From assembly GCF_003854965.1 (NCBI RefSeq), contig NZ_RQPI01000001.1, positions 310,001 through 374,000 on the forward strand: a stretch of DNA of 64,000 bases. Direction: 5' to 3'. The translations under genes and the position numbers were made by a program. The stretch is from Paenibacillus rhizophilus (GTDB taxonomy: Bacteria > Bacillota > Bacilli > Paenibacillales > Paenibacillaceae). The notes below the pieces were generated by a model. That model saw only the letters and a list, made by a program, of their open reading frames with translations. It made no database searches and had not been told where the DNA came from. Positions within the stretch are counted from its first letter, which is position 1; the number at the start of each line of letters is the position of its first letter. Shown here in pieces: positions 37,001 to 45,287 of this stretch.

Positions 37001-38336
37001 GGCGGGCACCATCGGTACCGTCGCAGAGAAGACGGCCTTCGGCTTCGCTAAGAAGTACGAGGAAGATCAGCAGAAGCGCTGGCGCGGCGCCGAGCTAGGC
37101 CGTCTGGCGGCCGGCTGTACCGGCGTCAAGCGGAACACAGGGCAGCATCCCGGCGGCATAGTCGTCGTACCGGATTACATTGAGGTTGAAGACATAACGC
37201 CGGTTCAATATCCGGCCGATGATGTGAATTCCGAATGGAAGACGACGCATTTTGACTATCACGCCTTTGACGCCAACCTTCTCAAGCTCGATATTCTGGG
37301 TCATGACGATCCGACCATGATGCGGATGCTGCAGGATCTGACCGGCGTCGATCCGACGAGTATTCCGATGAACGATCCAAAGGTGATGAGCATGTTCAAC
37401 TCCACCGAATCCCTCGGTGTGACGCCGGAGAAAATCCGAACGCCTGTCGCCACCTATGGGGTCCCGGAAATGGGGACGAAATTCGTTCGTCAAATGCTTA
37501 TCGAATCAAAGCCGTCAAGCTTTGCCGACCTGCTGCAGATTTCCGGACTATCCCACGGAACGGGCGTATGGCTCGGCAACGCCCAGGATCTCATCAAGAA
37601 CAATACCTGCAATATCAAGACGGTTATCGGCTGCCGCGACGATATTATGCTGTATCTGATCTACAAAGCGGGCATGGACGCCGGACTGGCCTTTAAGATC
37701 ACCGAAAGCGTGCGGAAAGGCAAAGGTCTGAGTCCGGAGTGGATTGAGGAAATGAAGAAATGCAAGGTGCCTGCTTGGTACATTGATTCCTGCCTCAAAA
37801 TCCAGTACATGTTCCCGAAGGCGCACGCCGCGGCTTATGTTATCTCCGCCGTGCGCACCGCGTACTTCAAACTGTATTATCCGATACACTATTATGCGAC
37901 GTATTTCTCGGTCCGCGCGGAGGATTTCGACATCGAGCTGTGCTGCCAGGGGTACGACGCCATTCTCCGGCAGATTGTTGAGATTGAGGCGAAAGGCTTC
38001 CAGGCACTGCCGAAGGAAAAGGCGATGCTGCCGATCCTCGAAATGGCGCTCGAAATGACGGCCAGGGGCTTCACTTTCAAGAGCATTGATCTGTATCGCT
38101 CCGACGCCACCAAGTTTACCGTCGACGGAGACAGCCTTATTCCTCCTTTCTCCGCAATGGCTGGCATTGGCGAGAACGCTGCGAAGAATATCGCGGCGGC
38201 CAAAGACGCCGGAGAGTTTCTGTCCATCGAGGATTTTCAGCAGAAATCCAAGGCCAGCAAAACAATCGTAGAGCTGCTTACCGGGCTCGGCTGCTTCCGG
38301 GGACTGCCGGAGAGCAATCAGTTATCCTTGTTCTGA
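34011..38336 (+). CDS. polC: DNA polymerase III alpha subunit, Gram-positive PolC
   Basis: PolC is the replicative polymerase of Firmicutes. The 1441-residue protein has an N-terminal domain, an OB fold (about 230-320) and a PHP domain starting near 340 (VEFHLHSTMSTMDA, AVTDHGGVQ). A DnaQ-type proofreading exonuclease is inserted near 422 (YVVFDIETTGLS). A zinc-binding segment is near 912-945 (CLNPEC and CPDCG), and the polymerase core has PDIDLNFSGEYQ near 968. The C-terminus has the short hydrophobic SNQLSLF clamp-binding tail. GTGGGGGAAGC precedes the ATG. Confidence 0.97.
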   Translation: MAISEERRKRFELLMKQGEIPPALIDPYFLDGYIDRVEISRGNRDWRIVVAKQSLVPAQAYRTFCLRMRERLQHIAKVSFLFLYEEPVSRSDIFHEYWGLFLEWVHREIPSVNGWLTRSEQTLQGDTLMLNMSDQMSLDLARKKSIDGAIIRFYDTYFGLSLRVKVQIAEKENKVEAFEEFQQKLQQEQREIIEQMMTAIESEVSSEDSGGEETVPLQVGYDIKDQPVPIVEIQDEEKRIAIQGTIFGLDRKELRNGSTLFTFSLTDFTDSLQMKMFAKTKDDLKVMSQLANGKWVKARGRVEYDRFMQTPELVMIPSDLSEVSAPPARKDNAPQKRVEFHLHSTMSTMDAVTPIGDYVKTAAKWGHPAIAVTDHGGVQCYPDAAKAAKKNGIKMLYGVEANVVNDAVNVVENPQPLELRTATYVVFDIETTGLSITRNNITELAAVKMQGGQEIDRYTTFVNPHEKIPYHIQQLTNITDDMVKDAPDLEPVLHEFVAFIGDSVLVAHNARFDMGFIQASLAKFGLPLLPNPSLDTLELARLLYPNMKNHRLNTLADKYKVLLESHHRAVDDTVALGGVLNGLLADAEKLKGLTMLDRLNDEVGKDLSNTRPFHCCIYALNMTGKKNLYKLVSLSHTDYFKRVPCIPKSKLETMRDGLLVISGCERGEFFEAVLNKTAEEAMEVAQFYDVLEIQPLTMYMHLVDKGFVASPDELRDVVRRICEIGEKLSKPVIATGNVHYLEPRYKLFRDITIHGITGFSPLKDQRKPDAHFRTTEEMLQEFDFLGEDKAMEVVVTNTVELAERFEPFELFPDKLFTPIIDGADEEIRETCYRTARSIYGEDLPEVVVARLEKELEPIIKYGFSANYLISERLVKKSNQDGYLVGSRGSVGSSVVATFLGISEVNPLPAHYICLNPECRHSEWFLDGSVPSGFDLPDKACPDCGEKLKGEGQDIPFETFLGFKGDKVPDIDLNFSGEYQPHAHNYTKVLFGEKSVFRAGTIGTVAEKTAFGFAKKYEEDQQKRWRGAELGRLAAGCTGVKRNTGQHPGGIVVVPDYIEVEDITPVQYPADDVNSEWKTTHFDYHAFDANLLKLDILGHDDPTMMRMLQDLTGVDPTSIPMNDPKVMSMFNSTESLGVTPEKIRTPVATYGVPEMGTKFVRQMLIESKPSSFADLLQISGLSHGTGVWLGNAQDLIKNNTCNIKTVIGCRDDIMLYLIYKAGMDAGLAFKITESVRKGKGLSPEWIEEMKKCKVPAWYIDSCLKIQYMFPKAHAAAYVISAVRTAYFKLYYPIHYYATYFSVRAEDFDIELCCQGYDAILRQIVEIEAKGFQALPKEKAMLPILEMALEMTARGFTFKSIDLYRSDATKFTVDGDSLIPPFSAMAGIGENAAKNIAAAKDAGEFLSIEDFQQKSKASKTIVELLTGLGCFRGLPESNQLSLF

Positions 38337-38350
38337 GGTCTTGAGACCTC
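38335..38350 (+). terminator. Short hairpin at the end of polC
   Basis: GAGGTC and GACCTC pair around a TTGA loop directly over the polC stop. The following bases are not a clear T-run, so terminator function is uncertain. Confidence 0.3.
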
Positions 38351-38389
38351 TGTTATCAGCAAGCTACATCGATTTCGGAGGTCGGTCTA

Positions 38390-40216
38390 GTGCGGAGAGT
38401 TAAAGCATTTCTCTTTCATATGAGCCTACGGACAAGGCTGACGCTCTCCTTTATAGCCATGACTTTTTTGTCTTTGACGGTCATGGCAGTGGGGTATACG
38501 GTAAAAAGCTCCGATGTGATTCTAAAGAATGCCAGTGAAACTTCGCTGGGACTTGTGCGGATGGGTAATCAATCGTTGGACAGCAGTCTGGCCAGGGTGG
38601 AGCAAAGTGCCATTAATATGCATCTGGACCAGGATCTGTTCAACTTTTTCAATACGGAAAATTTGCGCTCCAGAGATTTCACTATTGACTCGGACCGTAA
38701 AATTACGCGGATTTTGCAAAAATACTTTCCAACCACGGAGGATATGTTTTCAGTCAACCTGGTAACCAGGAATTACACTTTTGGAGAAACACCGTCCTTT
38801 TGGATTCCAAAGAAGGATTACTCCCACTCCAAAATTTATAAGATCGGAACCGAATCGCGCAGCAGCATAACCTGGATTCCCACATATAATCTACTGGAGC
38901 AATTTTACTCCACTGCTCCTTCGGAGAAAGACCAATACGTCTTTACGGGAACGCGGCTGATGAATTTTGCGATTGTTCGGAACAACATCCTGATTCAAAT
39001 GAAGAAGAGTATTGAGCGGCCGATTTTGGTCGTGAATTTTCAGGAATTCATGTTTCAGCATGCTCTTGAAGAAAGCTTGAACGTGGAAGGCTCTTATTAC
39101 CATATGTTCACCCGGGATGGGGCTGTTTTATCCAGCTCGGAGCTGGCCGGCGATCCGGCCGAAGTCAGCCGGGAATGGATTGCGAGCGCCATAAGCAAGC
39201 AGAGCGGCACGCAGTACATTACGCTCGGCGGGCAGAAACTGGTCGTCTGCTTCGATACGATGAAGACGACAGGCTGGCTGTCGGCGGTTTTTATTCCGTA
39301 TAAAAATTTGAAACGAACACTTCCCGACATGTTCGTGTACACCCTGTACTCTTTGCTGATCATCACCCTCATATCGGTGGCGGTCGCCGCGCTGCTGTCC
39401 GGCCGGATCACCATGCCGCTCATTAAGCTGCTGCGCGGCATCAACCGGAGCGGTGACGGACACTTCAATACGTGGATTGAGTCCGGGGGCACGAAGGAAA
39501 TTAACATTATCATTCACAAGTTCAACCAGATGAATGAAAGCATCTATACGCTGATAGAAGAAAATTACAAATCAAAGATGAAAGAACTGGAGGCGGAGCT
39601 AAAGGCGCTTAATTTCCAGTTCAATCCGCACTTTTTATACAATACACTGAATATCATCAATTATTTGGCCATTGAGAACAAACAGTCCCTGATCAGCAAA
39701 ATGCTTGTTGAGCTGTCGGAAATGCTGGAATATACGGCCCAAAGCCCGGGGAAGGTTATTTTCTCCGAGGATCTGAACTATTTGAAAAATTACGTGTTTA
39801 TTATGAGCCGTCGTTTTGAAGACAAATTCACGGTGACTTATGAGATTGAACCGGAACTGGAAGGCCACTCAGTACCCAAGTTTTTATTACAACCGTTTAT
39901 TGAGAACGCCCTGGTTCATGCTCTTGAAGAGAAGGAGTATGGCGGGCTTATTCATGTGACAGGACAAATCGACAAGAACGGCAGAATATTCACCGTTACC
40001 GACAACGGAAAAGGGATGTCTCCCGAGACGATAGCCCGTGTGCTGGAGATTCATGAGGATACGGGCTCCGCTGCGGTTTCTATCGGGATTCAGAATGTCA
40101 ACCAACGGATCAAGCTGCTGTATGGCCCGGACTATGGCGTGGACATCCGCTCGCAACTGAATGAGGGGACGACAGTAATTTTACGGCTCCCCCTGGATTT
40201 GGCAGAGTCCGGCTGA
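38390..40216 (+). CDS. YesM-type two-component sensor histidine kinase
   Basis: This 608-residue kinase has an N-terminal membrane helix (about 17-36), a large extracellular sensor region, a second membrane helix near 315-335, a HAMP-like linker, and the His_kinase/HATPase module. The phosphoacceptor His is in LNFQFNPHFLYNTLNIINYL; the N box is LLQPFIENALVHALE and the G box DNGKGMSPE. YesM kinases pair with YesN AraC-type regulators to control sugar uptake genes; both partners lie in this cassette. The start is GTG 38390 behind CGGAGGTCGG. Confidence 0.9.
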   Translation: MRRVKAFLFHMSLRTRLTLSFIAMTFLSLTVMAVGYTVKSSDVILKNASETSLGLVRMGNQSLDSSLARVEQSAINMHLDQDLFNFFNTENLRSRDFTIDSDRKITRILQKYFPTTEDMFSVNLVTRNYTFGETPSFWIPKKDYSHSKIYKIGTESRSSITWIPTYNLLEQFYSTAPSEKDQYVFTGTRLMNFAIVRNNILIQMKKSIERPILVVNFQEFMFQHALEESLNVEGSYYHMFTRDGAVLSSSELAGDPAEVSREWIASAISKQSGTQYITLGGQKLVVCFDTMKTTGWLSAVFIPYKNLKRTLPDMFVYTLYSLLIITLISVAVAALLSGRITMPLIKLLRGINRSGDGHFNTWIESGGTKEINIIIHKFNQMNESIYTLIEENYKSKMKELEAELKALNFQFNPHFLYNTLNIINYLAIENKQSLISKMLVELSEMLEYTAQSPGKVIFSEDLNYLKNYVFIMSRRFEDKFTVTYEIEPELEGHSVPKFLLQPFIENALVHALEEKEYGGLIHVTGQIDKNGRIFTVTDNGKGMSPETIARVLEIHEDTGSAAVSIGIQNVNQRIKLLYGPDYGVDIRSQLNEGTTVILRLPLDLAESG

Positions 40217-40259
40217 AGGCACACCAAGTAGTGCCATCAGCCGGATTTTTGTTTGTTTT
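40208..40259 (+). terminator. Rho-independent terminator after the sensor kinase gene
   Basis: TCCGGCTGA (40208-40216, containing the TGA stop) pairs perfectly with TCAGCCGGA (40237-40245), with an inner GGCAC/GTGCC stem, followed by TTTTTGTTTG. The kinase is thus transcriptionally separate from the transporter. Confidence 0.85.
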
Positions 40260-40342
40260 CATAAAAACAATATTGCTTTCAGTAGAAAAGTCCACCATTC
40301 CCCATTTTTTAGAGTAGGAGAAGAACTCATTTCCTTTTATGA

Positions 40343-40356
40343 TGAAAGCGTAATCA
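40343..40356 (+). promoter_or_regulatory. Candidate catabolite-responsive element (cre) upstream of the sugar-binding protein
   Basis: TGAAAGCGTAATCA matches the cre consensus TGWAANCGNTNWCA at 13 of 14 positions. It directly follows a TATGAT that could be a -10 box (40338-40343), about 30 bases before the gene. CcpA binding there would repress transcription in rich sugar. Confidence 0.5.
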
Positions 40357-40384
40357 ATAACTTCATTAGATAGGACGGTGTCAC

Positions 40385-41677
40385 ATGAAAAAGGGGATTC
40401 TACTATCATTGCTTGCCGTATCGTTGCTCGCGGGATGCTCCGGCGGCGAGACAAAAAACTCCGGTTCAACCAGCGGCAGTGCTGAAGGTTCGACCATCGA
40501 ACTCACCTTCTGGCGTCCGCAGGCCAGTGAGGTCGAGGACAATGTGTATGTTAAGCGGATTGAAGAATTCAATCAGGCGAATCAAGGGAAGATCCATGTC
40601 AAGATGGAGGTAATTACCCGCGGCAATTCTTTTGCCTATGAAGACAAAATCAATGCCGCCGTCGCTTCCCACACCCTTCCGGATGTGCTTGCAATGGACG
40701 GACCCAACATTGCCAACTATGCGGCCTCGGAGATTATTATCCCGCTGGACGAGTATTTCTCCAAGGAAGACCTGGACGATTTCGTCCCCTCTATCCTTCA
40801 GCAAGGCTCCTATCAAGGCAAATTTTTTGCGCCGGGCTTGAACGAGTCCTCCGTCGTGCTTTTTTATAACAAAAAAATTATGGCAGAACACGGAATAACA
40901 CCTCCGGACAAAATTGAAAATGCCTGGACCTGGGACGAATGGTACGACGTGATGAAGAAGACGTCCAAGGACGGCGTGTTCGGTACGAACATGATCAACG
41001 ACAAAGGGGAGTGGATGACCTACGCTTTCGAGCAGCTATGGATTTCCGGCGGCACTGATATTGTCAATAAGGAAGGGACAACCGCTGAAGGGTTCGTCAA
41101 CAGCCAAAAAGGCGTAGAGGCGGCCGCGTTCCTGCAAAAGCTGGCGAATGAAAAGCTGTTCAATATCGATCCGAAGCCGACGGAATTCGAGGAAGGTAAA
41201 GCAGCCACCAAACTAGGAGGTCCCTGGAATATTCCGGGTTTCAAAAATTATCCGGACCTGGAGTGGGGCATTACTTATTTCCCCAAAAAGCCGGGCGGCA
41301 TTCAAACCGCGCCTTCGGGCAGCTGGGCGGTGGGGGTATCGGGAGACACCAAGCATCCGAAGGAAGCGGCGGAGGTCATTAAATGGATTACGAACAAAGA
41401 CAGCTCGACCCAACTGGCCCAGGCCATAAGCATGCCGGCTAGCCGCAAATCGGCGTTTGAGAGCCTGACGGAATACAATGAGCTTCCGCTTCGCATTATC
41501 AAGGAGCAGGTTACGGGCGTGTCGCATGCCAGACCGGTTACTCCGGCGTATCCGGTGCTGACGCAGAAATTTGCTGAGGCCTTGACGGATATTATGGTCG
41601 GTGCGGATGTGAAAAAATCCTTGGACAATGTAGCGTCCACATTTGATGATGAGTACAAGCGCAATTTTGCCGAATAA
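40385..41677 (+). CDS. Carbohydrate ABC transporter substrate-binding lipoprotein
   Basis: The 430-residue protein begins with a lipoprotein signal, hydrophobic core then LLAGC with the modified Cys at residue 18, and a Gly/Ser linker. The mature part is a solute-binding fold of the family 1 (maltose/multiple-sugar) type: ELTFWRPQASE, ALMVDG-like DVLAMDGPNIANYAAS, GLNESSVVLFYNKKIM and WTWDEWYDVMKK. It captures an unknown sugar or oligosaccharide and passes it to the two permeases. No ATPase gene is present; such systems usually share MsmK. Confidence 0.92.
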   Translation: MKKGILLSLLAVSLLAGCSGGETKNSGSTSGSAEGSTIELTFWRPQASEVEDNVYVKRIEEFNQANQGKIHVKMEVITRGNSFAYEDKINAAVASHTLPDVLAMDGPNIANYAASEIIIPLDEYFSKEDLDDFVPSILQQGSYQGKFFAPGLNESSVVLFYNKKIMAEHGITPPDKIENAWTWDEWYDVMKKTSKDGVFGTNMINDKGEWMTYAFEQLWISGGTDIVNKEGTTAEGFVNSQKGVEAAAFLQKLANEKLFNIDPKPTEFEEGKAATKLGGPWNIPGFKNYPDLEWGITYFPKKPGGIQTAPSGSWAVGVSGDTKHPKEAAEVIKWITNKDSSTQLAQAISMPASRKSAFESLTEYNELPLRIIKEQVTGVSHARPVTPAYPVLTQKFAEALTDIMVGADVKKSLDNVASTFDDEYKRNFAE

Positions 41678-41696
41678 GTGGCAGTGAACACCTCCC

Positions 41697-41728
41697 GCGG
41701 CAAAGGCGTTGCGCAGCGCCTTTGCCGC
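41697..41728 (+). other. 12-bp perfect hairpin between binding-protein and permease genes
   Basis: GCGGCAAAGGCG pairs perfectly with CGCCTTTGCCGC around an 8-base loop. There is no T-run. Such stems in ABC operons protect upstream mRNA from 3' exonucleases and raise binding-protein output relative to permeases. Confidence 0.6.
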
Positions 41729-41762
41729 AAGCCTATTATCAGCTGCGCGAAAGGAAGAATGG

Positions 41763-42683
41763 ATGATGCAAACGGTAATGAATGCGCAGAAACGCGAGCA
41801 TATATCGTCTTTTAGACGGCAGAAAAGACGAGAAATCCTGGTTGGCTATTCGTTTGTCACACCGGCGGTCCTCCTGCTGATCTTTTTTCTGGTTCTGCCT
41901 TTTCTTCTAGCTGTAGCCTTCGGCTTCACGAAATTCAATCTGCTGCGTCCGGATAAAATTCAATTTACCGGTTTTGAGAATTACAAGCTTCTTTTTACCG
42001 ATGGTCTGTTCTATAAATCGCTCTGGAACACTTTGTATTTCACAGTTATTGTAGTGCCTGTTCAATCGGGTGTCGCTTTAATGCTGGCCTTGCTAGTTAA
42101 CAACCGGCTCAAGATGCGGAACGTGTTCCGGATCGCCTACTTCAGCCCGGTCGTCACCTCCATGACTGTTATCGCGATTCTTTGGATTTCGCTCTACAAT
42201 CCGAATGAGGGGCTAATCAACTCAGCGCTTCATTTCTTCGGCATTCCGAATCAGCCCTTTCTCCGCAGCCCTGGTCAGGCGATGAACTCGATAATCTTCA
42301 TGTCGGTATGGCAGGCCGCCGGCTACCAAATGATGATTTTTCTCGCAGGCCTTCAGGGAATCTCCAAGGATTTATACGAGGCCTCCTCCATTGACGGAGC
42401 GAACAAGCTTCAGCAGCTCCGCTACATTACGATACCGAGCCTTTATAATGTAACGGTCTTTGTTTTGACGATTACGACGATTCAGGCCGTTAAGCTGTTT
42501 GTTCAGCCTTACATCATGACGAACGGCGGTCCGGAGAACTCGACCCGAACGCTGGCTCTGCTGATTTACCAGCAAGGCTTTCAGTTCAGAAATGCGGGAT
42601 ACGCTTCCGCAATTTCCGTCATTTTCTTCCTGATTGTCGTGCTTATCTCATTCTCGATGAAAAAATTTCTCAGAGATAAATAA
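41763..42683 (+). CDS. Carbohydrate ABC transporter permease, MalF-like
   Basis: This 306-residue membrane protein has six predicted helices and the EAA loop that contacts the ATPase, visible as YEASSIDGANKLQQLRYITI with the conserved Gly. The N-terminus is charged and cytoplasmic. ATG 41763 (or 41766) follows AAGGAAG; the upstream in-frame TTG at 41709 lies at the edge of the intergenic hairpin and is rejected. It forms the channel with the next gene. Confidence 0.9.
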   Translation: MMQTVMNAQKREHISSFRRQKRREILVGYSFVTPAVLLLIFFLVLPFLLAVAFGFTKFNLLRPDKIQFTGFENYKLLFTDGLFYKSLWNTLYFTVIVVPVQSGVALMLALLVNNRLKMRNVFRIAYFSPVVTSMTVIAILWISLYNPNEGLINSALHFFGIPNQPFLRSPGQAMNSIIFMSVWQAAGYQMMIFLAGLQGISKDLYEASSIDGANKLQQLRYITIPSLYNVTVFVLTITTIQAVKLFVQPYIMTNGGPENSTRTLALLIYQQGFQFRNAGYASAISVIFFLIVVLISFSMKKFLRDK

Positions 42684-42701
42684 CGGAGGGGAGGTCAGGA
42701 C

Positions 42702-43532
42702 ATGAGAGATACCCGGACAAAGCTGCTGCTGTACATTTTTAACATTATAATGTCGCTGTTGTTCATTATCCCGCTGTTATGGATGGTCGTCTCCTCATTA
42801 AAGCCGGAGAACCAAATCTTTACCGATCTCAGCTCGCTGAAATCACTATTGCCTCTGAATCCTACCTTGGACAATTATAGAGCGGCGTTTGAACGGATTC
42901 CGATGATGAAGTATCTGTTCAACAGTATCTTTTATGTATCTGTCATTTGCATCAGCGGACTTGGGGTGAATTCAATCTGCGGTTACGCGCTGGCCAAGCT
43001 TCGCTTCAGAGGCAATGAATTCATTCTTACTTGCATTATCGCCCTGATGATCGTTCCGTTTGAAAGCATTTTGATGCCGCTGTACCTTGTGGTTAATTCT
43101 TTGCACTGGGTCAATACCTGGTTTGCCTTAATCGTTCCGTTTATTGCCAACTGTTTTAGCATTTTTATGTTCCGCCAGTTTTTTATGGACATTCCCAATG
43201 AAATATTGGAGTCCGCCTCCATCGACGGAGCGGGTCCGCTGAAGACCTTCGCCTCTATCGTGGTTCCGCTCTCGGGACCTGTATTTGCAACCGTGTTCAT
43301 CCTTGATTACATCAGTCACTGGGGAGATTTTATGTGGCCGATCCTGGTGACGACCGGAGAATCGCTGCGTAATATTCAGCTTGGGATTCAGACTTTCTTC
43401 ACGCTGCCCCCTATCTATTACGGGCAAATTATGGCTACGCTGACCTTCACGACCGTTCCGATTATTGTGCTGTTCCTGCTGCTGCAGAAATATTATGTAC
43501 AGGGTATCACCAGTGCCGGAATCAAAGGTTGA
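42702..43532 (+). CDS. Carbohydrate ABC transporter permease, MalG-like
   Basis: This 276-residue protein is the second permease of the system, with six helices and the EAA motif ILESASIDGAGPLKTFASIV. The C-terminus QKYYVQGITSAGIKG is the characteristic MalG-type ending. GGAGGGGAGG precedes the ATG and the gap to the first permease is 18 bases, so the two are co-transcribed with the binding protein. Confidence 0.92.
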   Translation: MRDTRTKLLLYIFNIIMSLLFIIPLLWMVVSSLKPENQIFTDLSSLKSLLPLNPTLDNYRAAFERIPMMKYLFNSIFYVSVICISGLGVNSICGYALAKLRFRGNEFILTCIIALMIVPFESILMPLYLVVNSLHWVNTWFALIVPFIANCFSIFMFRQFFMDIPNEILESASIDGAGPLKTFASIVVPLSGPVFATVFILDYISHWGDFMWPILVTTGESLRNIQLGIQTFFTLPPIYYGQIMATLTFTTVPIIVLFLLLQKYYVQGITSAGIKG

Positions 43533-43574
43533 CCGGTGTCCATACTAAATACCATACAGTAGGTGAGCGCCTCC

Positions 43575-43982
43575 ATGAACAGAATTATGGTTGTCGATGA
43601 TGAAGCGATCCAGCGAAGAGTGCTTGCCAAGATGATTCGGCAATTTCTGCCTGAATGCGAGGTTGTCGAGGCTGGAAACGGCAAAACCGCGCTGGATATT
43701 GCCCGAACGGCTTCCTTTGATGTCGTTATTACGGATATTAAAATGCCGATTATGGATGGTTTCGATTTTATTGAGCAAATGAACAAGCTTTCAGCGGCAA
43801 CTAAAATTATCTTCTTAAGCAGCTACCGTTACTTTGAATATGCCCAGCGGGCCATTCGGTTAGGCGCTTTTGACTATGTGCTGAAGCCGGTGAAGGAAGA
43901 AAGTATCGGCGTTCTGCTTGACAAGGTTCGGGACAGTATTGAGAAAGAACATCGGATTTCACTGGAAGCGGAGCTTGAATGA
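43575..43982 (+). CDS. YesN-type response regulator, N-terminal receiver part (cut by in-frame TGA)
   Basis: The 135-residue frame is a complete receiver domain: acidic D8-D9, phosphoacceptor D54 in VITDIKMP, the Ser-Ser of IIFLSSYRYFEYA and Lys in YVLKPVKEE. It ends in the linker helix SLEAELE at a TGA (43980-43982). The next codons continue in the same frame as EQFRIS and then the 398-residue ORF starting 44001, together giving a normal YesN-type regulator of about 540 residues. The TGA is one base from CGA or AGA. This is either a nonsense mutation, a sequencing error or a read-through site. ATG 43575 follows AGGTGA. Confidence 0.75.
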   Translation: MNRIMVVDDEAIQRRVLAKMIRQFLPECEVVEAGNGKTALDIARTASFDVVITDIKMPIMDGFDFIEQMNKLSAATKIIFLSSYRYFEYAQRAIRLGAFDYVLKPVKEESIGVLLDKVRDSIEKEHRISLEAELE

Positions 43983-44000
43983 GAACAGTTCCGAATCAGC

Positions 44001-45197
44001 ATGAATGCATATTACGGACATTTGCTGGGAGAATGGGTACGGAATGGCGTCACCGTTGAAAAATACCGGAAGCTTCAACGTCAGTATTCATTGGAGCCTT
44101 GGGGGGCGGTCATCGTCACGCGCATCGAAGACAGCGCCGCCGCCGGCGACCTGTATCCGAACGGCCTGGAGGATATCCGGGGAGCAATGCCCGGCATGCT
44201 GGCGGAGTTGCTGCGATCTCCGGATCGGGTCGTTTCCTTTTTTCCTTCAAAGCATGAACTAACCATGATCTCGGTCATTACAGAGAAACAATCTGACGGA
44301 GTTATAACATCATCCGTGCTGGGTGCTCTGGAAGAATACGGCCGCCGGCTGTCCGCCATGTATCAGTTATCGTTTGCAGTGGGCGTGGGCAATGTGCGAA
44401 CCAATCTTTTTCGTGAAGCCGCGGATTCCTATACAGAAGCGTTGGAAGCCGCCGATTTCCGCTTCTTTCTGGGTGATGACCGGGTCGTCGTGTATGCAGC
44501 GATTTCCGGCCGGATTGTCCCCCAGCATTACAACTTCCAGAAAGATGAGGAATTGTTCAGAGAATACATCAGAACGGATAAAGCCGATTTATTGCTAAAA
44601 CATATGGATGATCTTTTCAGCCGGTTCCTCGAGAACGGACTGCCTTGCCGGGAGCAATGGATTAAATCCTTGATTCAGCTAGTGTTTCATATCGCTCCGG
44701 CAGTTCAGGGATTTCTCGGCGAAGAGGCGTACCACCGCGTCTTGCAAACTGCCGAGGGAAGTCTCATGGCCTGTGTCAGTTTTAAAGACTGCCGGGTGCA
44801 ATTTTTGGGAATACTGAGAGAGTTCATGGCCATTGTGCAAAACAGCCGGGGTAACAAGCACGCCGAGGTGACTGAAAGATGCTTGGGTTATATCGAAACG
44901 CACTTCAGCGAGGATATCTCTCTGGAGCATGCAGCCAACCTGCTATTTTTCAGTCCTAATTACTTGAGCATCATTTTCAAAAGCCGTCTTGGCGTTTCCT
45001 TTACGAAATATCTGTCGGATTTCCGGCTGGAGAAGGCGGTTCAACTGCTGAAAGCCGGTGACATGAAGGTATATGAGATTGCCGGCAAGGTTGGATATAG
45101 GGACGAGAAATATTTTTATCGGGTATTTAAAGCAAAATACGGTTGTACACCTGATGAATATCGTAAAAGAAACGCTTCTCCATTGCCTCCGTCCTGA
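44001..45197 (+). CDS. YesN-type response regulator, C-terminal AraC DNA-binding part
   Basis: The 398-residue frame continues the preceding receiver after one TGA. Its middle is a variable sensor-like region of the YesN family. The end is an AraC double helix-turn-helix: DISLEHAANLLFFSPNYLSI, then GVSFTKYLSDFRLEKAVQLL and YEIAGKVGYRDEKYFYRVFK. No Shine-Dalgarno precedes the ATG at 44001, so separate translation would be inefficient. If the TGA is real, the protein would lack phosphorylation control or not be made. The likely targets are the adjacent transporter genes. Confidence 0.75.
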   Translation: MNAYYGHLLGEWVRNGVTVEKYRKLQRQYSLEPWGAVIVTRIEDSAAAGDLYPNGLEDIRGAMPGMLAELLRSPDRVVSFFPSKHELTMISVITEKQSDGVITSSVLGALEEYGRRLSAMYQLSFAVGVGNVRTNLFREAADSYTEALEAADFRFFLGDDRVVVYAAISGRIVPQHYNFQKDEELFREYIRTDKADLLLKHMDDLFSRFLENGLPCREQWIKSLIQLVFHIAPAVQGFLGEEAYHRVLQTAEGSLMACVSFKDCRVQFLGILREFMAIVQNSRGNKHAEVTERCLGYIETHFSEDISLEHAANLLFFSPNYLSIIFKSRLGVSFTKYLSDFRLEKAVQLLKAGDMKVYEIAGKVGYRDEKYFYRVFKAKYGCTPDEYRKRNASPLPPS

Positions 45198-45226
45198 ATG
45201 GGTTAATGGCAGTCAAGGGCCGACAC

Positions 45227-45255
45227 TTGTCAGTACTCCCATGCTATGGTATAAT
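45227..45255 (+). promoter_or_regulatory. SigA-type promoter of the rimP-nusA-infB operon
   Basis: TTGTCA (45227-45232), a 17-base spacer and a perfect TATAAT (45250-45255) lie just after the AraC-type gene and 103 bases before rimP. Confidence 0.8.
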
Positions 45256-45287
45256 TTTTTTGGAAATAATGAGATAAGTCCGTTGTG

